A stretch of 60,047 nt of DNA from Pseudomonadota bacterium. Lineage in GTDB: Bacteria > Pseudomonadota > Gammaproteobacteria > Burkholderiales > Burkholderiaceae_C. A program made the translations under genes and the position numbers. The stretch lies in NCBI GenBank assembly GCA_021847345.1, contig JAJZTW010000019.1, positions 1 through 60,047 on the forward strand, read 5' to 3'. The stretch's first letter is position 1; each line of letters begins with the position of its first letter. Under the pieces are notes generated by a model. It saw only the letters and a program-made list of their open reading frames with translations, did no database searches and was not told the origin of the DNA. This document shows, piece by piece, positions 1 to 8,614 of this stretch.

Positions 1-411
1 GGCCACCAGCACGCGGTCGGCCTCGCGCAGGCAGGCGTATGGGTCCGCCGCCACCTCCAGTGTGTGCGGAAGCACCAGCAGGTCCAGGCTCTGGCCGGCC
101 AGCGGCAGGTCCGTGAACTCGCAAAGCAACGAAGCCGCGGCCGCCGGCTGCTCGTCCGGCTGCTCCTCCGGCTGCCGCGAATCGGCCTGCGCGACCTCCG
201 GGGCGTCGAGCGCAAGCCAGCGATGCGGCATGCGGTTGTGCCGCAACGCGGCGAGGTCGCGCAGCCCGAGTTGCAGCGCGTGGTACCCGAAAATGTCCGC
301 CACCACGCGATCGAGCTGCGCCTGCTCCCAGGCCAGCGCGTGCAGGCCGCCCGGGGTTTGCATCCAGCGGTCGAGATCTATACTCGGGCGGATTTCGGGG
401 GACTCATGCAT
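1..411 (-). CDS. Class I SAM-dependent methyltransferase, N-terminal part (runs off the left edge)
   Basis: The reverse strand reads openly from an ATG at 411 to the window edge, giving about 137 residues. It starts MHESPEIRPSIDLDRW and contains a W-x-x-TP-G-x(7)-WEQAQLD segment, then FGYHALQLGL. Near the edge comes LPHTLEVAADPY followed by a READRVL helix, the usual post-motif-II region of methyltransferase-fold proteins. Such a gene divergent from gloB is a familiar Burkholderiales arrangement, but the substrate is unknown. The C-terminal half lies outside the window. The ATG abuts the gloB start codon, so no untranslated DNA separates the genes. The next in-frame ATG (363) would remove the conserved Trp, so 411 is preferred. 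Confidence 0.75.
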   Translation of the reverse strand, partial: MHESPEIRPSIDLDRWMQTPGGLHALAWEQAQLDRVVADIFGYHALQLGLRDLAALRHNRMPHRWLALDAPEVAQADSRQPEEQPDEQPAAAASLLCEFTDLPLAGQSLDLLVLPHTLEVAADPYACLREADRVLVA

Positions 412-1188
412 ATCGTCGCGCTGCCGGCCTTTCGGGACAATTACATCTGGATGATCCACGACACCCGCAGCGCGGTGGTGGTGGATCCGGGGGACGCCTC
501 GGTGGTTCTCGAGGCCTGTGCCCCGGGCGGCGTGCAGGCGCAGGGGCTGCAACTCAGCGGGATTCTAGTCACCCACCACCACCCCGATCACACCGGCGGC
601 ATCGCCGGGCTGCTGCGCCTCGGGACCATCCCGGTATGGGGCCCGGCGCAGGAGGACATCGGTGGCGTGTCGCAGCGCGTGGCCGGCGGCGACACCGTGC
701 TGGTCGAGTCCCCGGCGCTGCGCCTGCAGGTGCTCGAGGTTCCCGGGCACACGCTCGGACACATCGCCTACCACTGCCCCGAGCACGATTGGCTGTTCTG
801 CGGCGACACGCTGTTCTCCGCCGGTTGCGGGCGCCTGTTCGAGGGCACGCCGGCGCAGATGCTGCAATCCCTGGAGCTGCTGGCCGCGCTGCCTGCGCGC
901 ACCCAGGTGCTTTGCGCGCATGAGTACACGCTGAGCAATCTACAATTCGCACGCCGCGTCGATCCGGCCAATGCAGACCTCGAGTCCTACCTGCAGTGGT
1001 GCGAGAAGCGGCGCGAGCAGAATCTGCCCACGTTGCCCAGCAACCTGCAGCGCGAGCTGCTGGTGAACCCTTTCCTGCGCTCGGACCAGGCGGAGATCCG
1101 GGAGCGGCTGCGGGAGCATTTCGGCCGGCCTGCGGCCGACCGCGTGGAAGCGTTCGCGATGTTGCGACAATGGAAGAATGAAAGCTGA
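406..1188 (+). CDS. gloB: Hydroxyacylglutathione hydrolase (glyoxalase II)
   Basis: A 260-residue metallo-beta-lactamase-fold hydrolase that converts S-D-lactoylglutathione to D-lactate and glutathione, the second step of cytosolic methylglyoxal detoxification. The dinuclear-metal signature THHHPDH is at residues 56-62. GHTLGHIAYH, FCGDTLF and CAHEY carry further metal ligands. The C-terminal substrate domain includes the typical LPSNLQRELLVNPFLR-like region. Length matches the family (about 255). The frame is open well upstream, but ATG 406 begins the canonical MHIVALPAFRDNYIW start and has a GGGGGA ribosome-binding site four bases before it. mltD follows on the same strand after 71 bases. 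Confidence 0.97.
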   Translation: MHIVALPAFRDNYIWMIHDTRSAVVVDPGDASVVLEACAPGGVQAQGLQLSGILVTHHHPDHTGGIAGLLRLGTIPVWGPAQEDIGGVSQRVAGGDTVLVESPALRLQVLEVPGHTLGHIAYHCPEHDWLFCGDTLFSAGCGRLFEGTPAQMLQSLELLAALPARTQVLCAHEYTLSNLQFARRVDPANADLESYLQWCEKRREQNLPTLPSNLQRELLVNPFLRSDQAEIRERLREHFGRPAADRVEAFAMLRQWKNES

Positions 1189-1259
1189 CGCCGGCCGGCC
1201 CGAACGGGCGAGGCAGGCCCCCTGACAGGACCCGCGAGGTCCAAGGCGAGGAATACGGG

Positions 1260-3008
1260 ATGCATGGTGTGCGAACGGTGAAGGCATGGGCCCTGGCGAT
1301 CGTGGTCTTGATGGCCGCTGGATGCGCCGCCACCCCGCCGACTCCGTCCGCACCGTCCGCGAGTTCCTCGGTGCCGTTGGCCGCGAGCTCGCCGGCTGCC
1401 GCGGCATCCGCCGCGCAGGGGTCGGCGGCAGGCGCGGCGGCGGCGATCTCCGGGGTGCCCGCGCTGGCGGCAAGCGCCAGCGCCCCCACGGCTGCCGCGA
1501 GCCAGGCCGCGGCCGCGCCCGGCAGCGCCGCGGCCGCGAATTACGCCGACATCTGGCAGCGCATCCGCGCCGGATTCGGGATCCCCGACATGGACGGGCC
1601 GCAGATGCAGCCCTACGTGCAGGAGGCGGTGCACTGGTACACCACCCGGCCCGACTACGTGGCGCGCATGACCGAGCGTTCGCGCAAGTACCTGTACTAC
1701 ATCGTGCAGGAAGTGCAGCGCCGGGGCATGCCGACCGAGCTGGCGCTGCTGCCGTTCATCGAAAGCGCGTTCAATCCCGACGCGCTGTCCAGCGCGAAGG
1801 CCTCGGGCATGTGGCAGTTCATGCCCAGCACCGGGGAGCACTACAACCTGCGCCAGAACATGTTCCAGGACGGCCGGCGTGACGTCATGGCATCGACCCG
1901 CGCCGCGCTCGACTACCTGGCCAAGCTTCACGGCATGTTCGGCGACTGGAAGCTCGCGCTGGCGGCCTACAACTGGGGCGAAGGCGGACTGCAGCGTGCC
2001 ATCGCCTACAACCAGGCGCACGGCCTGCCGGTGGACTACGCCCACCTCAACATGCCGGCGGAGACCCGCAACTACTACCCGAAGCTGCAGGCGGTCAAGG
2101 ACATCATCGAGGATCCGCAGCGCTACGGCATCAGCCTGCCTGCGGTGCCGAACCACGCCTATTTCAAGCCGGTGTCGATCACCCAGGACATCGACGTGAC
2201 CAAGGCGGCGCGCCTGGCGGGCATCACGGTGCAGGAGTTCCGCTCGCTCAACCCGGCGTTCAAGAAGCCGGTGATCCTGGCCGCCACGCATCCGCAGATC
2301 CTGCTGCCCTACGACAACGCCACGCAGTTCGAGCAGGCCCTGGCCGACCACCAGGGCCCGTTGGCACGCTGGACCGCCTACCGCGTCGACCACACCTCGA
2401 CCCCGGCGGCGCTGGCCAGGCACCTGCACCTGGCCGAGGCCACGCTGCGCCAGGTCAACGACATCCCCGGGCATATCCTGATCAAGGCCGGCTCCACCGT
2501 GCTGGTGCCGCGTCCTCCGCAGGACGACGCCAACGTGAGCAAGCGCGTGGCCGAGAACGCGGTGCTGGCGCTGGCCCCCGACCTGCCCCCGCTTCGCCGC
2601 CTGCGCCTGGTGGCCGGGCGCGGCGACACACCGTGGACGGTGGCGCGACGCTACGGGGTCAGCGCCGCCGAGGTGGCGCGCTGGAACCACGTGCGGGAAA
2701 ACACGCGTTTTCGTCCCCGTGCCATGGTCGTGGTCTACACGCGCAAGGCGCTGCCCCACCCGTCCGAGCAGCAGCTGCTGGCCGAGCGCAGGCGCGAGCA
2801 TGAACAGCAGCTGCGAGTGGCCGAGCTCAGGCGTGAGCATGCGCAGGCGCTGCGCGTGGCCGAGCTCAGGCGCGAACATGCGCATGCCCTGCGCGTGGCC
2901 GAGCGCAGGCGCGAGCGCGCGCGCACCGTGCTGGTGGCCGAGCGCAAGCGCGGCTCGCGCCATGGCCTGCGCTCGTCGCGACACCTGATCCGCGTCGCCG
3001 AGCGCTGA
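1260..3008 (+). CDS. mltD: MltD-like membrane-bound lytic murein transglycosylase with LysM domains
   Basis: A 582-residue predicted lipoprotein. The signal peptide ends in lipobox MAAGC (Cys22), followed by a low-complexity Ala/Ser/Pro linker to about residue 95. The SLT catalytic domain covers roughly 140-270; LLPFIESAFNP places the catalytic Glu at 168, followed by SGMWQFMPSTG and AYNWGEGG. Two degenerate LysM modules lie at about 375-420 and 450-500. The protein should cleave the glycan strands of peptidoglycan at the outer-membrane inner leaflet. The last 80 residues are unusual: a basic, probably helical tail of 13-residue tandem repeats. The start is preceded by GAGGAATACGGG. Family assignment is firm; the exact Mlt name is inferred. 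Confidence 0.9.
   Translation: MHGVRTVKAWALAIVVLMAAGCAATPPTPSAPSASSSVPLAASSPAAAASAAQGSAAGAAAAISGVPALAASASAPTAAASQAAAAPGSAAAANYADIWQRIRAGFGIPDMDGPQMQPYVQEAVHWYTTRPDYVARMTERSRKYLYYIVQEVQRRGMPTELALLPFIESAFNPDALSSAKASGMWQFMPSTGEHYNLRQNMFQDGRRDVMASTRAALDYLAKLHGMFGDWKLALAAYNWGEGGLQRAIAYNQAHGLPVDYAHLNMPAETRNYYPKLQAVKDIIEDPQRYGISLPAVPNHAYFKPVSITQDIDVTKAARLAGITVQEFRSLNPAFKKPVILAATHPQILLPYDNATQFEQALADHQGPLARWTAYRVDHTSTPAALARHLHLAEATLRQVNDIPGHILIKAGSTVLVPRPPQDDANVSKRVAENAVLALAPDLPPLRRLRLVAGRGDTPWTVARRYGVSAAEVARWNHVRENTRFRPRAMVVVYTRKALPHPSEQQLLAERRREHEQQLRVAELRREHAQALRVAELRREHAHALRVAERRRERARTVLVAERKRGSRHGLRSSRHLIRVAER
2775..2954 (+). repeat. 39-bp tandem repeat coding the basic tail of the MltD-like protein
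   Basis: Three full 39-bp units (2811-2849, 2850-2888, 2889-2927) and partial units on either side encode LRVAELRREHAQA, LRVAELRREHAHA and LRVAERRRERART. The 13-residue period with alternating Arg/Glu and Leu/Val/Ala suggests a charged amphipathic helix. The units remain close at nucleotide level, so copy number may vary between strains. Confidence 0.85.
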
Positions 3009-3168
3009 GAAGGTGTGAACGGATCCCCCATGCCCGCTGGACCGCCCCTGGACGCCGCCCTGTGTGTTGCAAATCCTCGCCGTAGCAGGTGCTACGACTG
3101 CGGTTTGCGCCTTCATGGCAGCGCCCCGGGTCGGCCCCTCGGCCACGGTCGATTCCTTCACACCTTCT
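3008..3168. repeat. MITE-like element bounded by a 12-bp perfect inverted repeat, with an internal hairpin
   Basis: AGAAGGTGTGAA at 3008-3019 recurs as its exact reverse complement at 3157-3168. The 137 bases between hold an imperfect hairpin: GCAAA at 3069-3073 faces TTTGC at 3104-3108, with a perfect inner stem CGTAGCA/TGCTACG (3081-3096). The left end overlaps the last base of the mltD stop codon. No protein is likely inside. The design (short terminal inverted repeats around a palindrome, filling an intergenic gap) resembles a non-autonomous dispersed element, but no target-site duplication is evident. hemF begins 38 bases after the right end. Confidence 0.55.
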
Positions 3169-3205
3169 GATGCGCCGCGGTGCACGCGACGCACCCGAAT
3201 CGACC

Positions 3206-4120
3206 ATGTCCACCCAAGTCCGCGAATACCTTCTCGACCTGCAGTCGCGCATCCTGGCCGCGCTGGAGCAGGCCGACGGCCATGCCTTTCACCGCGACGC
3301 CTGGACCCGCCCGCAGGGCGGCCGGCTCGAAGGCGACGGCATCAGCAGCGTGCTGGAGGACGGCGCACTGTTCGAGCGCGCCGGATGCAACTTCTCGGCG
3401 GTGCGCGGAAACAGTCTGCCGCCGTCGGCGACCCAGCAGCGTGCCGAGCTGGCGGGCGCGCCGTTCACCGCGATGGGCGTTTCGCTGGTGCTGCACCCGC
3501 GCAACCCCTACGTGCCGACCGTGCACCTGAACGTGCGGCTGCTCAGCGTGCAGCCGGCCGACAAGCCGGCGATGAGCTGGTTCGGCGGCGGAATGGACCT
3601 GACGCCCTATTACGGCTTCGAGGAGGACGCGGTGCATTTCCACCGCACCTGCAAGCGTGCCCTCGACGCCCTCGACCCCGGCTACTACCCGCGCTTCAAG
3701 GCCTGGTGCGACGAGTACTTCTTTCTCAAGCACCGAGGCGAGGCAAGAGGAATCGGGGGCATCTTCTTCGACGATTTCCACGCCCCGGGCCACGATGCCG
3801 GCTTCGCGCTGATGCGCGCCACCGGGGAAGCCTTTCTCGACGCCTACCTGCCCATCGTGCAACGCCGCCGCGACCTGCCGTTCGGCGAGCGCGAACGTGA
3901 ATTCCAGGCGCTGCGCCGCGGGCGCTACGTCGAGTTCAACCTGGTGTGGGACCGCGGCACGCTGTTCGGACTGCAATCGGGCGGGCGCACGGAATCCATC
4001 CTGATGTCCATGCCGCCGCAGGTGCGCTGGCGCTACGACTGGAAGCCCGAACCGGGAACCGCCGAAGCAAAGCTGTACCAGCAGTTTCTGCCGCCGCGAG
4101 ACTGGGCCTCGGAGCCCTGA
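3206..4120 (+). CDS. hemF: Oxygen-dependent coproporphyrinogen III oxidase
   Basis: A 304-residue cytosolic enzyme that decarboxylates two propionates of coproporphyrinogen III to give protoporphyrinogen IX, using O2. Conserved family segments include [52 protein letters not shown] and [15 protein letters not shown]. Length equals the family norm (E. coli 299). The reading frame opens upstream at 3089, but that part is repeat-derived; ATG 3206 gives the standard N-terminus [13 protein letters not shown]. The Shine-Dalgarno is weak. nadD follows after 4 bases, so the two are probably co-transcribed with rsfS and rlmH. Confidence 0.97.
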   Translation: MSTQVREYLLDLQSRILAALEQADGHAFHRDAWTRPQGGRLEGDGISSVLEDGALFERAGCNFSAVRGNSLPPSATQQRAELAGAPFTAMGVSLVLHPRNPYVPTVHLNVRLLSVQPADKPAMSWFGGGMDLTPYYGFEEDAVHFHRTCKRALDALDPGYYPRFKAWCDEYFFLKHRGEARGIGGIFFDDFHAPGHDAGFALMRATGEAFLDAYLPIVQRRRDLPFGEREREFQALRRGRYVEFNLVWDRGTLFGLQSGGRTESILMSMPPQVRWRYDWKPEPGTAEAKLYQQFLPPRDWASEP

Positions 4121-4124
4121 CGGC

Positions 4125-4748
4125 ATGGCACGCATCGGGCTGCTCGGCGGCAGCTTCGACCCGATCCACCGCGCCCACCTGGAGCTGGCGCGCAGCGCCA
4201 CCGAGCAGTTGGCGCTGGACCAGGTCTGGCTGATCCCCGCGGGCAGCCCCTGGCAGCGCGGCGCGCTCGCAGCGCCGGGCGCGCACCGCGAACGCATGGT
4301 GCGCCTGGCCGCTGCCGGCAACCCGGCGCTTCGCGTGCTGGACCTGGAACTGCGGCGCGACGGCCCCACCTACACGATCGACACCCTGCGTGAACTGTGC
4401 ACCGCCAACCCTGGCGACGAGTTCGTGCTGCTGCTGGGAGCCGACCAGCTGGAGAACTTCTCCACCTGGCGGGACTGGGACCGGATCGCCGGACTCGCCG
4501 ACCTCGCGGTGGCGCCGCGCCCGCAGCACGCCCTGCGCGCCGACCCGGCGCTGCTGCGCGTGCTGCACGCTGCCGGACACCACCTGCTGCAGCTTCGCAT
4601 GCCCCCCGCCGATGTGTCCGCCACGCAGGTGCGCGAGCACGCGGCAAGGGGTCTCGCGCTCGGCGCCCTCGTGCCGCCGGCCGTGGCAGACTATATTGAA
4701 CGTCATCATCTCTACCGTAGCCCTACCCCACCGCATGGACATTCGTAA
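4125..4748 (+). CDS. nadD: Nicotinate-nucleotide adenylyltransferase
   Basis: A 207-residue nucleotidyltransferase transferring AMP from ATP to nicotinate mononucleotide, giving deamido-NAD in NAD biosynthesis. GGSFDPIHRAH (residues 8-18) is the ATP-binding T/HxGH-type motif. The substrate-site region reads LLLGADQLENFSTWRDWD, and SATQVRE near the C-terminus is the ISSTxIR-type motif. Its end overlaps the rsfS start by 14 bases, consistent with translational coupling. The nadD-rsfS-rlmH order is widespread in proteobacteria and supports the assignment. Confidence 0.97.
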   Translation: MARIGLLGGSFDPIHRAHLELARSATEQLALDQVWLIPAGSPWQRGALAAPGAHRERMVRLAAAGNPALRVLDLELRRDGPTYTIDTLRELCTANPGDEFVLLLGADQLENFSTWRDWDRIAGLADLAVAPRPQHALRADPALLRVLHAAGHHLLQLRMPPADVSATQVREHAARGLALGALVPPAVADYIERHHLYRSPTPPHGHS

Positions 4749-5442
4749 GCTGCAACGCACCATCGTCGACGCCCTGGAAGACGTCAAGGCCCAGGACATC
4801 CGCGTGTTCAACACCGAGGCCCTGACCAGCCTGTTCGACCGCGTGATCATCGCCAGCGGAAGCTCCAACCGCCAGACGCGGGCACTGGCAGCCAGTGTGC
4901 GCGACAAGGTCCGCGGCGCCGGCGGCGAGGTGAAAAACCCCGAAGGCGCCGAGAGCGGCGAATGGGTGCTGGTGGACTGCGGCGACGCCGTGGTGCACAT
5001 CATGCAGCCCGCCATTCGCGCCTACTACAAGCTCGAGGACATCTGGGGCGGCAAGTCGGTGCACCTGAAAGCGGGCCAGGATGCGCGCGCGGCCAAGGCT
5101 GCCGCGGCGAAGGCGGCGGCGCCCGCGGGGGCGGCGAAGCCGGCCGCCAGGCCCGCGGCCAAGCGTCCTGCGGCCAAGCGCCCCGCTGCAAAGCGGCCGG
5201 CGGCCAGGTCCGCGGGTGGAGCGACCTCGGCTTCGCGCTCGCCGGCCGCGGCCGCATCGGCGCGATCCGGCTCTGCAGCCGCCGGATCGGCCCCCGCCAA
5301 GGCGCCGGCGCGCAAGCCGGCCGCCAAGGTCAGCGCAACGAAGACGTCGACTTCGCGCTCGGCGCCGCGCGCGGCCGCCGGCGGCACGGCGGCGAGCAAG
5401 ACCGGCGCCGCGCCGCGTCGCCCCCGCGCCAAGACCGCCTGA
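4735..5442 (+). CDS. rsfS: Ribosomal silencing factor RsfS with a long Lys/Ala/Pro-rich C-terminal tail
   Basis: 235 residues. The first 112 are the complete RsfS/Iojap core (MDIRKLQRTIVDAL..., RVIIASGSSNRQTRALA, WVLVDCGDAVVHIM, YYKLEDIWG). RsfS binds L14 on the 50S subunit and blocks subunit joining in starvation. From about residue 113 the protein becomes histone H1-like: AAKAAAAKAAAP, repeated AAKRP pentapeptides and AAARKPAAK-type runs up to the stop. Usual RsfS length is 105-130, so the tail doubles the protein. ATG 4735 lies inside nadD and gives the canonical N-terminus. The tail could bind rRNA or DNA, which is inference. Confidence 0.93.
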   Translation: MDIRKLQRTIVDALEDVKAQDIRVFNTEALTSLFDRVIIASGSSNRQTRALAASVRDKVRGAGGEVKNPEGAESGEWVLVDCGDAVVHIMQPAIRAYYKLEDIWGGKSVHLKAGQDARAAKAAAAKAAAPAGAAKPAARPAAKRPAAKRPAAKRPAARSAGGATSASRSPAAAASARSGSAAAGSAPAKAPARKPAAKVSATKTSTSRSAPRAAAGGTAASKTGAAPRRPRAKTA

Positions 5443-5463
5443 GCAGCGGCGCGGGCAGGCGAC

Positions 5464-5937
5464 GTGAAATACTGGCTGGTCGCGGTCGGCCAGCGCATGC
5501 CCGCGTGGGTCGACGCGGGCTATGCCGAATACGCCAGGCGCATGCCGGCGGGCACGCCGCTGCAGCTGCGTGAGCTGCGCGCCGAGAGCCGCGGCGCCGG
5601 ACTCGATACCGACACCGTGCTGCAGCGCGAGGCGCAGCGCATCGAGGACGCGCTGCCGGCGCAGTGCCTGCGCGTGGTGCTGGACGAGCGCGGGCACCAC
5701 ATGACCACGCTGCAACTGGCCGAGGCCATGCAATCTTGGCGCCAGCTCGGGCGCGACGTGGCCTTCGTCGTCGGCGGCGCCGACGGGCTGGCCCCACGCA
5801 TCAAGGAGTCGGCCGACCTGCTGCTGCGACTGTCGGACCTGACCTTGCCGCACGGACTGGTGCGCGTGCTGCTGGCCGAGCAGATCTACCGCGCGCACAG
5901 CGTGATCAGCGGCCACCCCTACCACCGCGCGGGCTGA
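5464..5937 (+). CDS. rlmH: 23S rRNA (pseudouridine1915-N3)-methyltransferase RlmH
   Basis: A 157-residue SPOUT-class methyltransferase acting on pseudouridine 1915 of helix 69 in assembled 70S ribosomes. The SAM-knot segment FVVGGADGL and the C-terminal signature LSDLTLPHGLVRVLLAEQIYRAHSV then GHPYHR are intact; length matches the usual 155-159. The start is GTG (MKYWLVAVGQ), 21 bases after rsfS. It ends the nadD-rsfS-rlmH run and converges on uup with an 18-base gap. Confidence 0.97.
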   Translation: MKYWLVAVGQRMPAWVDAGYAEYARRMPAGTPLQLRELRAESRGAGLDTDTVLQREAQRIEDALPAQCLRVVLDERGHHMTTLQLAEAMQSWRQLGRDVAFVVGGADGLAPRIKESADLLLRLSDLTLPHGLVRVLLAEQIYRAHSVISGHPYHRAG

Positions 5938-5955
5938 ACGCGCGGCCGCACCGGG

Positions 5956-7845
5956 TCAGCCGGCGGCGTCGTCGAGCTCCTGCCAGCGCTGCATGGCGGA
6001 TTCGAGTTCGCCGTCCAGAGCGTCGAAGCGGGCCCGCATGGCCGCGACCTCCTGCGGCGCGTCGCGATACAGCGTGGGGTCGGCCAGTCGCTCGGTGAGC
6101 GCGCGCTGCTCCTGCTCGATCTGCTCGATGCGCGCGGGAAGCTGCTCGAGTTCGCGCTGCTCCTTGTAGCTGAGCTTGCGCCTCGCCGCTGCGGCCGGCG
6201 CCGGCGCGGCCACGGGCGCGGACGGCGCGGGCTGCGGCGCGCGCGACGCGGCCTGGGCGGCGGCCTGCGCCTGCGTGGCGCGCTGGCGTTGCAGCAGCCA
6301 GTCCTCCACGCCGCCCTCGTACTCGCGCCAGCTCCCCGGGCCTTCCCAGGCCAGGGTGCTGGTGACCACGTTGTCGAGGAAGCGCCGGTCGTGGCTGACC
6401 AGGAACACCGTGCCGCTGAACTCCTGCAGCAGCTGCTCGAGCAGCTCGATGGTGTCCATGTCGAGGTCGTTGGTCGGCTCGTCGAGCACGACCACGTTGG
6501 CCGGACGCGCGAACAGGCGCGCCAGCAGCAGGCGGTTGCGCTCGCCGCCCGACAGGGATTTCACCGGCGAGCGCGCGCGCGACGGCGGGAACAGGAAATC
6601 GCCCAGGTAGGCGCTCACGTGCTTGCGCGCGCCGCCGATCTCGATCCAGTCGCTGCCCGGGCTGATGGTGTCGGCCAGCGTGGCCTCCGGGTCGAGCGCG
6701 GCGCGCATCTGGTCGAAATACGCGACCTGCAGCCGGGTGCCCTGGCGCACGCGGCCGCGGTCCGGCGCCAGCTCTCCCAGCAGCAGCTTGAGCAGCGTGG
6801 TCTTGCCGGCACCGTTGGGCCCGAGGATGCCGACCTTGTCGCCGCGCAGCACGATCGCCGAAAGGTCTCGCACGATCTGGCGCTCGCCAAAGCTCTTGGA
6901 CACGCCCTGCAGCTCGGCGACCACTCGCCCGCCCGCGTCGCCGCGGTCGAGCTCCAGGCGCACGCTGCCCAGCACCTCGCGGCGCGCCACGCGCTGACGG
7001 CGCAGCTCCTGCAGGCGCTGCACGCGCCCGACGCTGCGCGTGCGCCGTGCCTCGACGCCGCGACGGATCCATTCCTCCTCCTGCGCCAGCAGCTTGTCGG
7101 CGCGGGCCTGCGCCAGCGCCTCGTCGGCCAGCTCGCGCGCCTTGCGCTGCTCGAATGCGGCGTAGTTTCCCGGATAGCTGCGCAGCACGCCGCGGTCGAG
7201 CTCGACGATGCGCGTGACCACGGCGTCGATGAAGGCGCGGTCGTGGCTGATCACCAGCACGCTGCCGCGAAAGCCCTTGAGCAGCTCCTCGAGCCAGACG
7301 ATGGCCTCGAGGTCGAGATGGTTCGTGGGCTCGTCCAGCAACAACACGTCGGGGCTGGCCACCAGCGCCTGCGCCAGCGCCACGCGCTTTTGCTGCCCGC
7401 CGGACAGCGCCTGCACGCGCGCCGCGCCGTCCAGCCCGAGGCGCTGCAGCACCTCCTGCACGCGCTGCTCCCAGTTCCAGCCCTGCAGCAGCTCGATGCG
7501 GGTCTGCAGGGCGTCGAGGTCGGCGCCGGGCGCGTGCTGCTCGAACTGCTCGCGCAGCGCGCGTGCCTCGGCGATGCCTTCGGCCACCGCGTCGAACACC
7601 GTGTCGAAACCGCCGAGCTGGGGCTCCTGGGCGACGTAGACCAGGCGCAGGCCCTGCTGGCGACGCAGCTCGCCCGAGTCGGCGCGCTCGAGACCGGCCA
7701 GGATGCGCAGCAGCGAGGACTTGCCGCTGCCGTTGCGCCCGATCAGGCCCACGCGCTCGCCGGCCTCGAGGCTCATCGAAGCCTGGTCGAGCAGGGGGTG
7801 CACGCCGAAGGACAGGCGCAGGTCCTGGCAGGTGACGATGGCCAT
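5956..7845 (-). CDS. uup: ABC-F family ATPase, Uup type
   Basis: 629 residues with two soluble ABC ATPase domains and no membrane segments. Domain 1 has GRNGSGKSS, LSGGQQKRVALAQAL and LLLDEPTNHLD; domain 2 has GPNGAGKTT, LSGGERNRLLLARLF and VVLDEPTNDLD. A C-terminal coiled coil (about 550-629, SYKEQRELEQLPARIEQIEQ...) is the DNA-binding tail diagnostic of Uup. Uup influences precise excision of transposons and may act on ribosomes or branched DNA. ATG 7845 gives MAIVTCQDLRLSFG; the open frame upstream to 8085 is antisense to maf and rejected. Divergent from maf across 119 bases. Confidence 0.93.
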   Translation of the reverse strand: MAIVTCQDLRLSFGVHPLLDQASMSLEAGERVGLIGRNGSGKSSLLRILAGLERADSGELRRQQGLRLVYVAQEPQLGGFDTVFDAVAEGIAEARALREQFEQHAPGADLDALQTRIELLQGWNWEQRVQEVLQRLGLDGAARVQALSGGQQKRVALAQALVASPDVLLLDEPTNHLDLEAIVWLEELLKGFRGSVLVISHDRAFIDAVVTRIVELDRGVLRSYPGNYAAFEQRKARELADEALAQARADKLLAQEEEWIRRGVEARRTRSVGRVQRLQELRRQRVARREVLGSVRLELDRGDAGGRVVAELQGVSKSFGERQIVRDLSAIVLRGDKVGILGPNGAGKTTLLKLLLGELAPDRGRVRQGTRLQVAYFDQMRAALDPEATLADTISPGSDWIEIGGARKHVSAYLGDFLFPPSRARSPVKSLSGGERNRLLLARLFARPANVVVLDEPTNDLDMDTIELLEQLLQEFSGTVFLVSHDRRFLDNVVTSTLAWEGPGSWREYEGGVEDWLLQRQRATQAQAAAQAASRAPQPAPSAPVAAPAPAAAARRKLSYKEQRELEQLPARIEQIEQEQRALTERLADPTLYRDAPQEVAAMRARFDALDGELESAMQRWQELDDAAG

Positions 7846-7964
7846 GAGGGAGTTGCTTGCCTCGCGTGAAAAAGCTGCCATTGTGCCAGCGCCGGGAGCT
7901 GCCAGCCCGGTCGAGCTGCGCGTGCAGGCCGTATGATCTGCGGGTTCTCGGCAACGCCGCATCC

Positions 7965-8603
7965 ATGTCCCGCCCGCCCACGCTCTACCTGGCCTCCGCC
8001 AGCCCGCGACGCGCCGAGCTGCTGCGCCAGATCGGCGTGGGCTTCGAGCCGCTGCTGGCCGACGCCGACGAAGACGCCGAGGCACTGGAAGCCGAACGCC
8101 CAGGCGAGCCCGCGGCGCGCTACGTGCGCCGGGTCACCGCGGCCAAGCTCGACGCCGCACTGCAGCGCCTGCGCCGGCGCGGCCTGGCGCCGGGCGCGGT
8201 GCTGTGCGCCGACACCACGGTGGCGCTGGGTCCTCGCATCCTGGGCAAGCCGGCCGACGCCGCGCAGGCGCGCGACATGCTGCGCGCGCTGGGCGGCGCC
8301 GAGCACCGCGTGCTCAGCGCGGTGGCGCTGGCCTGGCCGCTGGCGCACGCGCAGGGCGGCGCCAGCGCATGGCAGCGGGCGCAGGCGCTGAGCCGCAGCC
8401 AGGTGCGCATGGCGCCGCTGGCCGACGACGCGATCGACGCCTACATCGCCAGCGGCGAGCCCTTCGGCAAGGCCGGGGCCTATGCGGTGCAGGGTCGCGC
8501 GGCGGCCTTCATCGAGCACATCCGCGGCAGCTACTCGGGCATCATGGGCCTGCCGCTGTTCGAGACCTGCGCCTTGCTGCGCCGCGCCGGAATCGGCGCG
8601 TAA
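7965..8603 (+). CDS. maf: Maf family nucleoside triphosphate pyrophosphatase
   Basis: 212 residues. It opens with the Maf signature [16 protein letters not shown] and retains [21 protein letters not shown] and [14 protein letters not shown]. Maf proteins hydrolyse non-canonical or excess nucleoside triphosphates to monophosphates. The sequence resembles the dTTP/UTP pyrophosphatase subgroup (YhdE), but substrate is inferred. ATG 7965 is chosen because the conserved domain starts five residues later; an open extension to 7857 has no family support. rng begins 11 bases downstream, a conserved pairing. Confidence 0.93.
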   Translation: MSRPPTLYLASASPRRAELLRQIGVGFEPLLADADEDAEALEAERPGEPAARYVRRVTAAKLDAALQRLRRRGLAPGAVLCADTTVALGPRILGKPADAAQARDMLRALGGAEHRVLSAVALAWPLAHAQGGASAWQRAQALSRSQVRMAPLADDAIDAYIASGEPFGKAGAYAVQGRAAAFIEHIRGSYSGIMGLPLFETCALLRRAGIGA

Positions 8604-8614
8604 CCCGACTGGAC

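Noticed and set aside
2775..2954. A CRISPR array or a direct-repeat mobile end
   Set aside because: The 39-bp units are in frame and code amphipathic protein repeats, with no spacers.
987..3194. A 735-codon minus-strand frame opposite mltD
   Set aside because: It is antisense to a convincing lipoprotein gene and has only low-complexity His/Arg/Gly sequence; part of it reads through the MITE-like repeat.
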